DNA from: an uncultured Erythrobacter sp.
Lineage (GTDB): Bacteria > Pseudomonadota > Alphaproteobacteria > Sphingomonadales > Sphingomonadaceae
Assembly (NCBI GenBank): GCA_947500645.1
Contig: CANMSD010000003.1
Location: 618,501-682,500, forward strand
Length of the DNA stretch: 64,000 nucleotides
Direction: 5' to 3'
Part shown: in pieces, positions 25,911 to 34,395 of the stretch
How the letters are laid out: each line of letters begins with the position of its first letter
How positions within the stretch are numbered: the stretch's first letter is position 1
Notes under the pieces: generated by a model
Seen by the model: only the letters and a program-made list of their open reading frames with translations
What the model was told of the DNA's origin: nothing
Databases searched by the model: none
Translations under genes and position numbers: made by a program

Positions 25911-26995
25911 GCGCCAACGCCGCCCTCAGCGCATTCGATGCGCATGCCAGCCATGCGATCGACGATGATGCGAACTATCAATGGCGTATTGCTCGCCGCC
26001 CAGAGGGCAACGTGCGTCCCGACGACTTCGAGTGGCACGCTGAAGCCATTCCGGAGCCGGGTGAAGGCGAAGTGCTTCTGCGCACGCATTATCTCGGCCT
26101 CGCTCCGGTCATGCGCTTTTACATGCAGGGCACGGCGAATACGGGCGATGCGCAGCTTGGCCCCGGAGATGTGATCCACGGGCGCGGTGTCGCTCAAGTG
26201 GTGAAGAGCCGGCATCCCGACTGGCGCGAGGGCCAGATAGTGCAGGGGCAGATGGGCTGGCAGACATACAAGGTCAGCCGCATGACTCCGCAGGAAAAGT
26301 TCTTTCCTATGCCGAAGAACGGCCTGCCAGCAGCGCTGGGCGCGGGCGTGCTGGGGATGACCGGATTGTCTGCTCATGCGGGACTGTTCGCTTGTGGAAG
26401 CCCGCGCGAGGGCGACCGCATGGTGCTGTCAGGTGCGGCGGGCGGTGTCGGCTCCATGGTAAGCCAGATGGCAGCCAATGTGGTCGGTTGCGATGTGGTT
26501 GGCATGGCTGGCGGATCCGAGAAATGCGCTTTCATTCGCGCACATGGCTGCTCGGCTTCGATCGACTACAAGGCGGACGATATCGGGTCGAAGCTCGACG
26601 AACTGCGCAGCGATGGTATCGATCTCTACTTTGACAACGTCGGCGGTGAGACGCTGGAGGCGTGCCTCGAACGGCTGCGGATGAATGCCCGCATCGTCCT
26701 GTGCGGATCGATCAGCGAATACACCCGCGACGAGCCGTTCAAGCTCTCCAATTACACCCGCCTGCGCGCGACCGACAGCGTGATGCGCGGCTTTTTCGTC
26801 TACAACCACTTGGGCCGCTGGGACGAGGTGATGGACGATATCGCGGGGTGGATCAGCGATGGCCGTTTGAAGCCCGTGCAAGACATCGAAGAGGGCTTTG
26901 GCGCAATGCCGCGCGCTCTCGCAAACCTTTATTATGGCGCCAATGTCGGCGTCCAATGCTGCAGCGTTCGCGGCGAACCTGAGGAATGGTTATGA
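25907..26995 (+). CDS. NADP-dependent medium-chain oxidoreductase (leukotriene-B4 dehydrogenase / CurA-like)
   Basis: A 362-residue zinc-independent MDR protein. The cofactor fold shows LSGAAGGVGSMVSQMA (GxxGxxG) and IDLYFDNVGGETLEACLERL, and the opening RRPEGNVRPDDFEW is typical of the CurA/LTB4DH group, which reduce the C=C bond of alpha,beta-unsaturated carbonyls with NADPH. Coupled by GTGA on the left and ATGA on the right. Reduction of an enal, enone or enoyl intermediate fits the island. Confidence 0.88.
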   Translation: MSANAALSAFDAHASHAIDDDANYQWRIARRPEGNVRPDDFEWHAEAIPEPGEGEVLLRTHYLGLAPVMRFYMQGTANTGDAQLGPGDVIHGRGVAQVVKSRHPDWREGQIVQGQMGWQTYKVSRMTPQEKFFPMPKNGLPAALGAGVLGMTGLSAHAGLFACGSPREGDRMVLSGAAGGVGSMVSQMAANVVGCDVVGMAGGSEKCAFIRAHGCSASIDYKADDIGSKLDELRSDGIDLYFDNVGGETLEACLERLRMNARIVLCGSISEYTRDEPFKLSNYTRLRATDSVMRGFFVYNHLGRWDEVMDDIAGWISDGRLKPVQDIEEGFGAMPRALANLYYGANVGVQCCSVRGEPEEWL

Positions 26996-27447
26996 CTGAC
27001 AAAGCGCCCGTGAGATTTCAGCGGGGGAATTTCGTTGTGGCGGATCTCGACCGCGCGCTGACCTTCTATGAAGGCGTGCTGGGTTTCGAGATCGAATACC
27101 GTCTGGGTGACAATCCGAACAGCTATTCGCGTCCCGTCTTCGACATTCCTGATGAAGCGCAGCTTGGCTTCGCGACGCTAAACCTTCCGGGCCAACGCCG
27201 GGTTATGGCGCTGACCGAGATCAGCGGGATCGAACTTGGCCCGGTCCCGCATCCGCGACGCAACGCGATTGTGCTCGAGACGCAGGATCCGGACGGTGTG
27301 ATGGCTGGTGCACGCGCATTGGGCCTCAAGGTGTATGATGAGGAAGTGCTCAAGACGCCTGACGGGCGAGTGGGCAGGGAGATCGGGATTGTCGATTTCG
27401 ATGACAATCTGGTGGTGATCTACAAATTCCCAGGTGAAGGCGAATGA
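26992..27447 (+). CDS. VOC-family protein of block A (second)
   Basis: A 151-residue protein with paired VOC modules: FQRGNFVVADLDRALTFYEGVLGFEIEYRLG at the start and IGIVDFDDNLVVIYKFPG at the end. It is coupled by ATGA on both sides, so it is certainly part of block A. It is different in sequence from the VOC protein encoded at 25416-25910. The reaction is unknown. Confidence 0.8.
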   Translation: MTDKAPVRFQRGNFVVADLDRALTFYEGVLGFEIEYRLGDNPNSYSRPVFDIPDEAQLGFATLNLPGQRRVMALTEISGIELGPVPHPRRNAIVLETQDPDGVMAGARALGLKVYDEEVLKTPDGRVGREIGIVDFDDNLVVIYKFPGEGE

Positions 27448-28814
27448 GCGCCGAGGCAGCCGCGCCAGGCGAGGCAAAAGGCGTTTCGGAGCTGGCCGAC
27501 CAGGCAAAACCCTATCCCAGCGCAAAGGCGGGTTGGTTCCTCGTTATCATGCTGACGATTGCCTACATTTTCAGCTTCGTCGACCGTTACATTCTCGGCC
27601 TGTTGGTGGAGCCGATAAAGGCAGAGTTTGCCCTCTCGGACATTGAGATCGGCTGGCTGCTTAGCGCCTTTACGATCATCTATGGAGTGGTCGGGATTTT
27701 CATGGGCTGGCTTATCGATAGAGGCCGCCGTATGTGGATTGTGTCCATCGGTGTTGCCCTGTGGTCCGCAGCGACCGTCGCGACCGGCATGGCCAAGAAC
27801 TTCGTACAGCTATTTATCGCCCGCATGAGCGTGGGTGTGGGCGAGGCAACGCTAAGCCCTGCGACCTTCTCTATGATCGGCGACAGCTTTCCGCCGGAGC
27901 GCCGCGGCAAGCCGATCGCGTTCTATTCCTCGGCGCTCCCTATCGGTGCCGGTGTCGCGTCTCTGGTGAGCGCGGGGATTATCGCTTGGGCGGCAAGCGG
28001 TGGGTCGCAATCTCTGCCGTTTTTTGGCGAGTTGTCGCCTTGGCGCTTTACCCTGATCGTGGTCGGCCTGCCCGGCATCCTGTTGGCGCTGTTCTTCCTC
28101 TTCATGAAAGAGCCAGTCCGTAGGCCCGCTCCCGAAAGCGAACAGACCGTCGGCGGCAGCGGTTTCATGGACGCGCTGCGCTATCTCCGCGACAATTTTG
28201 CACTTTACGCAGGCGTCATACTGATCGTCTGCTGCATGACCGCGATCGCATACAGTCAAGGTCTGTTGCCATCGACCTTTGAGCGAACATGGGGCTGGAG
28301 CCCTCAGAAATACGCGCTTATCAACGGTATCGCTCTGTTGATTATTGGCCCGATCAACATGATGATTTTCGGTAGTCTGTCGGACAGGATGACGGGCAAG
28401 GGTATCGCCGATGCCCCCCTGAAAATCCTCTATATCGGCTTCTTCATCATGGTGCCGAGCGGCGTGCTGCCATACTTTATGCCGTCGCCGGAACTGGCCT
28501 TTGCGATTCTGTGCATTAACACGGTGGGCATTGGGATCGTGTCGGCGATCGGGGTCACCGCACTTCTCGGGGTCACGCCGTCGCAGATTCGGGGGCAGGT
28601 CGTTGCGCTCTACTATTTCGGGATCAGCCAGTTCGGTTCGCTCGGCCCGATTGCCACAGGCTATCTCTCAAACCTCGTATATGGCGAGGAGAATATCCGT
28701 TATGCTGTGGCAACCGTGCCGGTGATCTTTGCGATCCTGCCGTTAGTGTTGATGCCCATCACGATGCGTTTGTATCGCGAGCAGGTCGCCCGAATTGGAG
28801 AAGCAGCCAAGTGA
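27444..28814 (+). CDS. MFS transporter (first)
   Basis: A 456-residue inner-membrane permease of 12 predicted helices. The conserved loop after helix 2 appears as GWLIDRGRRMWIVSIGVALWS, and helix 4 as FIARMSVGVGEATLSPATFSMIGDSFP. The last is typical of spinster-like and aromatic-acid MFS carriers of sphingomonads. It probably imports a small acid or amide product of the periplasmic steps. Coupled by ATGA to both neighbours. Confidence 0.87.
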   Translation: MSAEAAAPGEAKGVSELADQAKPYPSAKAGWFLVIMLTIAYIFSFVDRYILGLLVEPIKAEFALSDIEIGWLLSAFTIIYGVVGIFMGWLIDRGRRMWIVSIGVALWSAATVATGMAKNFVQLFIARMSVGVGEATLSPATFSMIGDSFPPERRGKPIAFYSSALPIGAGVASLVSAGIIAWAASGGSQSLPFFGELSPWRFTLIVVGLPGILLALFFLFMKEPVRRPAPESEQTVGGSGFMDALRYLRDNFALYAGVILIVCCMTAIAYSQGLLPSTFERTWGWSPQKYALINGIALLIIGPINMMIFGSLSDRMTGKGIADAPLKILYIGFFIMVPSGVLPYFMPSPELAFAILCINTVGIGIVSAIGVTALLGVTPSQIRGQVVALYYFGISQFGSLGPIATGYLSNLVYGEENIRYAVATVPVIFAILPLVLMPITMRLYREQVARIGEAAK

Positions 28815-29875
28815 ACCAAGCGCCGCCTGATTTCCATGCAGGCGATCTGTTCGGAGAGCTGTATCAAGCCGATGTAGCACCAGCCAAGCGGAGATTCGGG
28901 GATTATCTGCCTGGCTTTGCGACCTGCGGCACGGCGGCGCTGGCCGCTGCCTGGTTAGCGGAGCATTACGGCTTTCCCATTATCCTGCTGGGCCTGCTGA
29001 TTGGTCTGGCCTTGAGCTTTCTTGCTGATGTCGAGCGGACTGCACCTGGGCTCGATTTTTCTTCGCGTTACCTGCTGCAGGCGGGGATTGTGCTGCTCGG
29101 GTTGCAGGTGACCTTTTCACAGGTCGCGGCATTGGGCTGGCTCGGCTTTGCGGGCCTGTTGCTGGTGATGGTTGCGGCATTCGCTGGCGCGGTGATCGCT
29201 GCATGGGCGGTGGGCGAGCAAGGCGAGACCGGCATTCTGGCTGGCGGCGCTACCGCGATTTGCGGAGCTTCGGCTGCGCTTGCGCTCTATGGTGTGATCG
29301 GCAAGGAACGGCTCGATCAGGCGCGCTTTTCCGTCACATTGGTGGGCGTAGCGGTGGCCAGTGCTATCGCCATGTCTGCCTATCCAGCAATCGCACAGAT
29401 GGCCGGCATGTCGGATACGCAGGCGGGTTTTCTGATCGGGGCTTCGGTTCACGATGCGGCACAGGCGATCGGCGGCGCGTACAGCTATAGCGATGCTGCT
29501 GGTGCCAGTGCGACTGTCGTCAAGCTCTCGCGCGTGGCGATGCTCGCGCCCATGGTCGCCTTGGTCGCATGGTGGATCGCGCGAAGTGGCGGTAGGGGCA
29601 CGGGTGCAGGCGGTGGTCGCATCGCATTTCCGCTGTTTATCGCAGGCTTCTTCGTTTTGGTCGTCGCCAACAGCTTTCTGTCATTTCCGGCTGAAGTGAC
29701 GAGCGCGGCGCTGACCCTGTCGAAGGCTTGTCTGCTGCTGGCTGTCACGGCGACCGCAATGCGCTCTCGGCTTGGTCTTTTGCTGGAGGCGGGATGGCGC
29801 ACGCTCATGCCTGTGTTCGCGGCTACGATCACCTCCTTCATTGTAGCGTTTGTAGTGGCGTTGGGGCTTTCATGA
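28811..29875 (+). CDS. YeiH-type putative sulfate/anion exporter
   Basis: A 354-residue membrane protein of about ten helices belonging to the Cons_hypoth698/YeiH family: YLLQAGIVLLGLQVTFSQVA, ETGILAGGATAICGASAALALYGVIG, then GASVHDAAQAIGGAYSYSDAAG. YeiH relatives are widely annotated as sulfate or sulfonate-linked exporters but are poorly characterised. Its presence inside an ATGA-linked catabolic operon hints that an inorganic or organic anion is released from the substrate. Confidence 0.87.
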   Translation: MNQAPPDFHAGDLFGELYQADVAPAKRRFGDYLPGFATCGTAALAAAWLAEHYGFPIILLGLLIGLALSFLADVERTAPGLDFSSRYLLQAGIVLLGLQVTFSQVAALGWLGFAGLLLVMVAAFAGAVIAAWAVGEQGETGILAGGATAICGASAALALYGVIGKERLDQARFSVTLVGVAVASAIAMSAYPAIAQMAGMSDTQAGFLIGASVHDAAQAIGGAYSYSDAAGASATVVKLSRVAMLAPMVALVAWWIARSGGRGTGAGGGRIAFPLFIAGFFVLVVANSFLSFPAEVTSAALTLSKACLLLAVTATAMRSRLGLLLEAGWRTLMPVFAATITSFIVAFVVALGLS

Positions 29876-30666
29876 TGCGGATGGGATATTGCGATGGTCC
29901 GGACGGACAGATTCACTATAGGCAAATTGGCGAGCAGGTGAGCGATACACCGCCGCTGATTTGCTTGCATCCTGCACCTTTCAGCGGCCTCGCCTTCAGC
30001 GCAATCATGCCGCATCTGGCCCAGGGGCGGATGGTGATCGCGCCCGATTTTCCGGGACATGGCGGCTCGCACGCATTTCGCAGTGATCCTGCCATCGCCG
30101 ATTACGCAAAGGCGATGCTGTCAGTGGTTGAGCAGGTCTGTTCAGATGGCCCTGTTGATTTGCTCGGCTTTCACACCGGCTGCCTGGTCGCGAGTGAGAT
30201 GGCGTTGATGCGGGCTGATGCGCTTCGGCATATCGTATTGCTTGATGTGCCCGCCTTCGATCCGGAAACGCGGGCGGCTTACTTAGCGAGCGCAGCGGCC
30301 CCACCAGGCTTCACTGCCGATATTGCCTCGCTTGAACCGGCTTGGGATCGCGGCATTACGCGCCGTATCGAAAGCCAGGGTATGGAGCGCAGTTTCGAGA
30401 TGTTCGTAGAGCAACTGCGTCATGGCGAGCGGATGAATGCAGGCTTCCACGCGGGGTTCACTTATCCGATCGAGGAGCGGCTCAGTGCGCTGACGCACGC
30501 AACCACGGTGATCGCTAGCCAATCGATGCTACTGGGGGCAAGCCGCCGCGCTGCTGATCTTATCCCAGACGCCAAGCTTGTCGAGCGTCTCGACATAACT
30601 CGCGCGGTGCTGGACGAAGCGGCTCCGGAAATGGCCGGAGCTGTGCTTGCGGAGCTTGATTCGTAG
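29872..30666 (+). CDS. Alpha/beta-hydrolase-fold protein with GFHTG elbow
   Basis: A 264-residue protein with the fold's usual landmarks: LICLHPAPFSG (oxyanion loop), MVIAPDFPGHGGS, and the elbow LLGFHTGCLVASEMAL. The elbow position that normally holds Ser/Asp/Cys holds His (codon 30172-30174). A candidate Asp is in LVERLDITRAVLDEA, but the closing catalytic His is not obvious. So ordinary ester hydrolysis is doubtful. I start at ATG 29872, coupled by ATGA to the exporter. The frame begins 48 codons earlier inside that gene. Confidence 0.8.
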   Translation: MMRMGYCDGPDGQIHYRQIGEQVSDTPPLICLHPAPFSGLAFSAIMPHLAQGRMVIAPDFPGHGGSHAFRSDPAIADYAKAMLSVVEQVCSDGPVDLLGFHTGCLVASEMALMRADALRHIVLLDVPAFDPETRAAYLASAAAPPGFTADIASLEPAWDRGITRRIESQGMERSFEMFVEQLRHGERMNAGFHAGFTYPIEERLSALTHATTVIASQSMLLGASRRAADLIPDAKLVERLDITRAVLDEAAPEMAGAVLAELDS

Positions 30667-30822
30667 GGATCGAGCTAGATAGAATTTTTCTACGAAAAGT
30701 GAGAAAGTAGAGGCATTATTCTACCTAGAGCTCCTTTAACGGGAAACTTTGGAGGAAATTTCGCTCATAAATAGGCTATACCGTTGGCTCTAGACCACTC
30801 TACATACCCGGAGCGATTCCAC

Positions 30823-31056
30823 ATGAAGCGGCTTTTTACAGAGCATCCTGAATCGGTAGGCGAGACCTACTGGGAGCATTTACTGCACGCGTCCGGTTTT
30901 GGCGTGCGCATGGTGCTCGGCGGGTTTGCCTGCGTGCTCCATGGTCTGCTGCCATTCCTTTTCGTGAAGACGGGCAGCAAGCAGATCGAAACGCTGCACG
31001 GCAAGATGGTCGTGAGCCGCAGCAAACTGCCGCAGCCGATTGACTTCGTGATCTAG
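30823..31056 (+). CDS. DUF6356-type small membrane protein
   Basis: A 77-residue protein (MKRLFTEHPESVGETYWEHLLHASGFGVRMVLGGFACVLHGLLPFLFV...) with one central hydrophobic hairpin. It matches the small DUF6356 family found in sphingomonads. It has its own 156-bp upstream region and is convergent with block B, so it need not belong to the island. The function is unknown. Confidence 0.78.
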   Translation: MKRLFTEHPESVGETYWEHLLHASGFGVRMVLGGFACVLHGLLPFLFVKTGSKQIETLHGKMVVSRSKLPQPIDFVI

Positions 31057-31074
31057 GCTGAGTGTCGATACAGA

Positions 31075-31692
31075 CTAGTTCAGCAGTTGGTTGATTTCGA
31101 TCGCCACGCCGTTGGGGTCGAAAACATTGCATCCGCGCACATTGATATCGGGTCGTCCGTCGCGTCCGGGATAGACCTGCAGCCGCGTCGGCCCGGTCAT
31201 GGTCACACCTTTGACCTTGGTTGCCGCTTCGCAGGTTGCTTCCGCATCGTCGGTGTTGACCACCAGGAACGCCGTGCCTGGCGCAAGGCGGGTCGCGTAG
31301 GGCTCATCATTGCCTTCAATCGGTGGGTCGAATGGATGAAGCAAGCCAACCCAGCCGATGTACGGATCGTTGCCGTTGAGCAGCACCAGCCTTGCTTTCG
31401 TACCAGGTTCGCCAACGGGCAGATTGACGCCGGACAGCTCGACCACCGTGTCGTAATTGACTTCCAGCCCCAGTACATCGCGATAGAATTCAAGGCTCTT
31501 GTCCATATCGCGCACGACGATAGATGCGCGGCGGATATCGGTCGGTAGGCGACCTTCGATTGCGACACCTTCCATCGCACGATTGGCGGCTTGCCGAGAG
31601 CCTTCTGCCTCACCTTCTGCCTTGTTCGCCGGAGCCGCGCCGTTGCATCCAACGAGCAATGCGACCGCAAATGTCAGTCCGAGTTTTCTCAC
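31075..31692 (-). CDS. VOC-family lipoprotein, last gene of block B
   Basis: A 205-residue protein with a lipoprotein leader (MRKLGLTFAVALLVGC, lipobox LVGC) followed by a short linker and a VOC domain: RRASIVVRDMDKSLEFYRDVLGLEVNYD at the front and GCNVFDPNGVAIEINQLLN at the end. It is therefore anchored in the envelope, unusual for a glyoxalase-like protein. Its start overlaps the CoA-transferase stop by ATGA. It joins the other exported enzymes of the island. Confidence 0.82.
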   Translation of the reverse strand: MRKLGLTFAVALLVGCNGAAPANKAEGEAEGSRQAANRAMEGVAIEGRLPTDIRRASIVVRDMDKSLEFYRDVLGLEVNYDTVVELSGVNLPVGEPGTKARLVLLNGNDPYIGWVGLLHPFDPPIEGNDEPYATRLAPGTAFLVVNTDDAEATCEAATKVKGVTMTGPTRLQVYPGRDGRPDINVRGCNVFDPNGVAIEINQLLN

Positions 31693-32873
31693 GAATTCTC
31701 CCCCACGGCGCCGCTGTCATAGAGCGCCTTTATCCGTTCATCGTCATAGCCAAGTGAGTTCAGGACATCCGCGTGATCCGCGCCCGCCTTGGGTAGTTGC
31801 TGTGCGCTACCGATCCGTTTGCCATCCATCTCTAATGGAACGGTGGGCAGGCGCACCTCGGTGCCATTGTCGAGCGTCACATCCTCCAGCCCGCCTTGGG
31901 CGAGGTGCGGATCGTCAAACATATCCTCAGGCTTGCCGATTGGTGCAAATGGCAGTCCGCTGCCGTCGAGCTTTCCGATCACCTCTGCCGCGGTCATTCC
32001 GCCGATCAACTCGCGGATTTCCGGCATGATGCGGTCGCGTGCCTTCACGCGTTCGTTGTTTTCGCGCAGGCTTTGGTCCGCCCACAGGCCGTCGAGTGCG
32101 AACAGCTTGCAGAATTTTTCCCAAAGCGCATCGGTCACCACGCCGATGAAAACCGGCTCATCCTTGGTCTCGAACACGTCATAGATTGCCCAGGCGGAAA
32201 CCCGCGCGGGCATGGGAGCAGCGGGCGTCCCGGTGACGGCATATTGCGCCATATGCTGGCCGACAAGGTAGATGGTCGTCTCGAACAGGCTTGCGGTGAC
32301 TTTCTGCCCTTTGCCGGTGCGGTGGCGCTCCTCCAGCGCGGCGAGAATACCGATCACACCGAACATCCCGCCGGTCACATCGATCACGCTAGCGCCGGCC
32401 CGAGTGGGTTTGCCGGGCTGGCCAGTCATATAGGCGAGGCCGCCCATCATCTGTGCGACCTCATCAAGCGCCGTGCGGTTCTCGTATGGACCGGGAAGGA
32501 AGCCCTTCTCGCTACAATAAATCAGGCGGGGATTGCTCGCCGCACAGCTCTCGTAATCGAGGCCCAATCGGTCGAGCGCACCGGGACGGAAGTTTTCGAC
32601 CAGTATGTCTGACCTGGCGATCAGGTCTTTTGCGACCTGCAGGCCTTCATCGCTTTTCAGGTTGAGGCAGATCGACTGCTTGCCGCGATTATACATAGGG
32701 AAATAGCCCGCGCCCGAGCCAAGCAGGCGGCGCGTGCGGTCTCCTCCAATCGGTTCGACGCGGACTATCTCTGCTCCGAGTCCGGCAAGGATATGACCCA
32801 CGGTCGGTCCCATCACCATGTGCGTGAATTCGACCACTGTGATGCCGGCGAGGGGGGTGGGCGATCCACTCAT
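31689..32873 (-). CDS. CaiB/BaiF (class III) CoA-transferase, block B
   Basis: A 394-residue enzyme that moves CoA between carboxylic acids. The family shows GITVVEFTHMVMGPTVGHILAGLGAEIVRVEP at the N-terminus and the catalytic Asp in GASVIDVTGGMFG (near residue 165). It sits between an HMG-CoA-lyase-like gene and the VOC lipoprotein with ATGA overlaps. By context it activates the hydroxy-diacid made by the LeuCD-type enzyme before C-C cleavage; that order is inferred. Confidence 0.9.
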   Translation of the reverse strand: MSGSPTPLAGITVVEFTHMVMGPTVGHILAGLGAEIVRVEPIGGDRTRRLLGSGAGYFPMYNRGKQSICLNLKSDEGLQVAKDLIARSDILVENFRPGALDRLGLDYESCAASNPRLIYCSEKGFLPGPYENRTALDEVAQMMGGLAYMTGQPGKPTRAGASVIDVTGGMFGVIGILAALEERHRTGKGQKVTASLFETTIYLVGQHMAQYAVTGTPAAPMPARVSAWAIYDVFETKDEPVFIGVVTDALWEKFCKLFALDGLWADQSLRENNERVKARDRIMPEIRELIGGMTAAEVIGKLDGSGLPFAPIGKPEDMFDDPHLAQGGLEDVTLDNGTEVRLPTVPLEMDGKRIGSAQQLPKAGADHADVLNSLGYDDERIKALYDSGAVGENS

Positions 32874-33790
32874 GCTGCGACCCTTTCAGGATAGTCGAGC
32901 ATCGGCCCGGCATCGGGGGTGAATCCGTAAAGCGGCTCGCCTGGCAGCGCCTCTTCGATGATGCTGCGTACTTTGAGCAGCTCCTCCAGGTTGATCCCGG
33001 TTTTGAGGCCCATCGAATTGAGCATCAGCACCAGATCTTCAGTCACGAGATTACCGCTCGCGCCGGGCGCGAACGGACAGCCGCCCAGACCGCCAAGCGA
33101 CGCATCGAACGTGGTGATGCCTTCTTCCAGTCCTGCAACAACATTGGCCAAGCCCAGCCCGCGCGTGTTGTGGAGGTGCAGGGTAGTGAGCATATCGTCA
33201 CCCACCGCTGCCTTCACCTTGCGGGTGAGACGACGGACTTGCGCCGGATCGGCGTAGCCGGTCGTGTCGGACAGGCTGAATTCCAGCGCGCCCGCCTCAG
33301 CGGCTTGTCCCGCGAGCCGCACCACTTGATCTTCGGCAACTGCGCCTTCCATTGTGCAGCCGAAGGCGGTCGACAGCCCGACTGCGAAATGGATGCCGTG
33401 CTCCTTCGCGATGCTCGCAGCGGCCCGGATCTCCTCAATCATGGCCGGGTGATCCTTGCGCACGTTCTTGATCGAATGCGTTTCGCTCATAGAGAAGGGG
33501 ATGCTCATCCCGTCCACACCCGCATCGGCGGCGAATTGCGCACCTTTTGCGTTGGGCACGAGAGTAACGACGGTCAGCCCATCAATGCCTCTGGCGAATT
33601 TCACCAGCTCTGCCGTGTCGGCCATTTGCGGCAGCAGCTTGGGCGGTACGAAGCTACCAACTTCGATTTCCTTCACGCCCGCAGCGGCCTCGGCGGCTAT
33701 CCAGCGCTTCTTCGCTTCGAGCGGCATGACCCGGTCGATCGATTGCAACCCGTCACGCGGGCCGACTTCGGAAATGAGAATTTCGGTCAT
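32870..33790 (-). CDS. Hydroxymethylglutaryl-CoA-lyase-like enzyme
   Basis: A 306-residue DRE-TIM barrel lyase. The metal and catalytic motif SEVGPRDGLQ opens the protein, LHLHNTRGLGLANVVAGLEEG and the signature GGLGGCPFAPGASGNLVTEDL (with the mobile catalytic Cys) follow. It cleaves a 3-hydroxy-3-methylglutaryl-CoA-like ester to acetyl-CoA and a keto acid. Given LeuCD-type and CoA-transferase neighbours, a citramalyl- or related hydroxyacyl-CoA is an alternative substrate. Coupled by ATGA on both sides. Confidence 0.9.
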   Translation of the reverse strand: MTEILISEVGPRDGLQSIDRVMPLEAKKRWIAAEAAAGVKEIEVGSFVPPKLLPQMADTAELVKFARGIDGLTVVTLVPNAKGAQFAADAGVDGMSIPFSMSETHSIKNVRKDHPAMIEEIRAAASIAKEHGIHFAVGLSTAFGCTMEGAVAEDQVVRLAGQAAEAGALEFSLSDTTGYADPAQVRRLTRKVKAAVGDDMLTTLHLHNTRGLGLANVVAGLEEGITTFDASLGGLGGCPFAPGASGNLVTEDLVLMLNSMGLKTGINLEELLKVRSIIEEALPGEPLYGFTPDAGPMLDYPERVAA

Positions 33791-34395
33791 GCGGAATGCT
33801 CCAAGTAAACCCAGGGGCGGGCTGCGCGGTCGGCTGCGGTCCAGCTTTCGATTTCGCTCGCCTGCGTCAATGTAAGATCAATGGCATCGAGTCCTTCGAG
33901 CAGCATTTGCTTCGCCTCGGGATCGATATCGAATGTGTGGGATAGTTCTTCTCGCGTGACGGATTGTCCGGCCAGATCGATGGTGATTTCTTCGCCAGCC
34001 AATTGCTCTAACGCGGCGCGTTCCAACGTGATTGGCAGGATGAAATTGCGGATACAATTGCCGTGAAAGATCGGGGCAAAGCTCTCCGCGACAATGGCAC
34101 GGATGCCCCATTCAGACAGTGCCCAAACGGCATGCTCGCGGCTCGATCCACAACCGAAGTTTGCGCCGCCGAGCAGGATCGAAGTGTCGCGAAATTCCGA
34201 CTGGTTAAGGACAAATTCCGGGTTCTCGATGCGCGCATCGGCATCCGAGTAGCGCCATGGTGCAAACAGCCCATCTGCCAAGCCATCACGTCCTGTCGAG
34301 CGCATTTCGCGACTGGGAATGATCGCATCGGTATCCACATTGTCGACCAGCAGCGGCGCGGCGATATCGCTCCAGACTGAGGGAAGGGCGCTCAT
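33787..34395 (-). CDS. leuD: LeuD-type small subunit of 3-isopropylmalate dehydratase family
   Basis: A 202-residue swivelling domain: APLLVDNVDTDAIIP, then ILLGGANFGCGSSREHAVWAL. This is the partner of the LeuC-type subunit and carries substrate-binding residues. The start at 34395 overlaps the leuC stop by ATGA; the longer frame is antisense noise. The fold cannot distinguish isopropylmalate isomerase from citraconate, maleate or dimethylmalate hydratases, which use the same subunits. Catabolic neighbours favour one of the latter. Confidence 0.88.
   Translation of the reverse strand: MSALPSVWSDIAAPLLVDNVDTDAIIPSREMRSTGRDGLADGLFAPWRYSDADARIENPEFVLNQSEFRDTSILLGGANFGCGSSREHAVWALSEWGIRAIVAESFAPIFHGNCIRNFILPITLERAALEQLAGEEITIDLAGQSVTREELSHTFDIDPEAKQMLLEGLDAIDLTLTQASEIESWTAADRAARPWVYLEHSA

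Noticed and set aside
29897..29904. GTCCGGAC core resembling the island operator
   Set aside because: Lacks the TT/AA flanks, lies inside the coding region of the alpha/beta hydrolase gene, and is a chance match.
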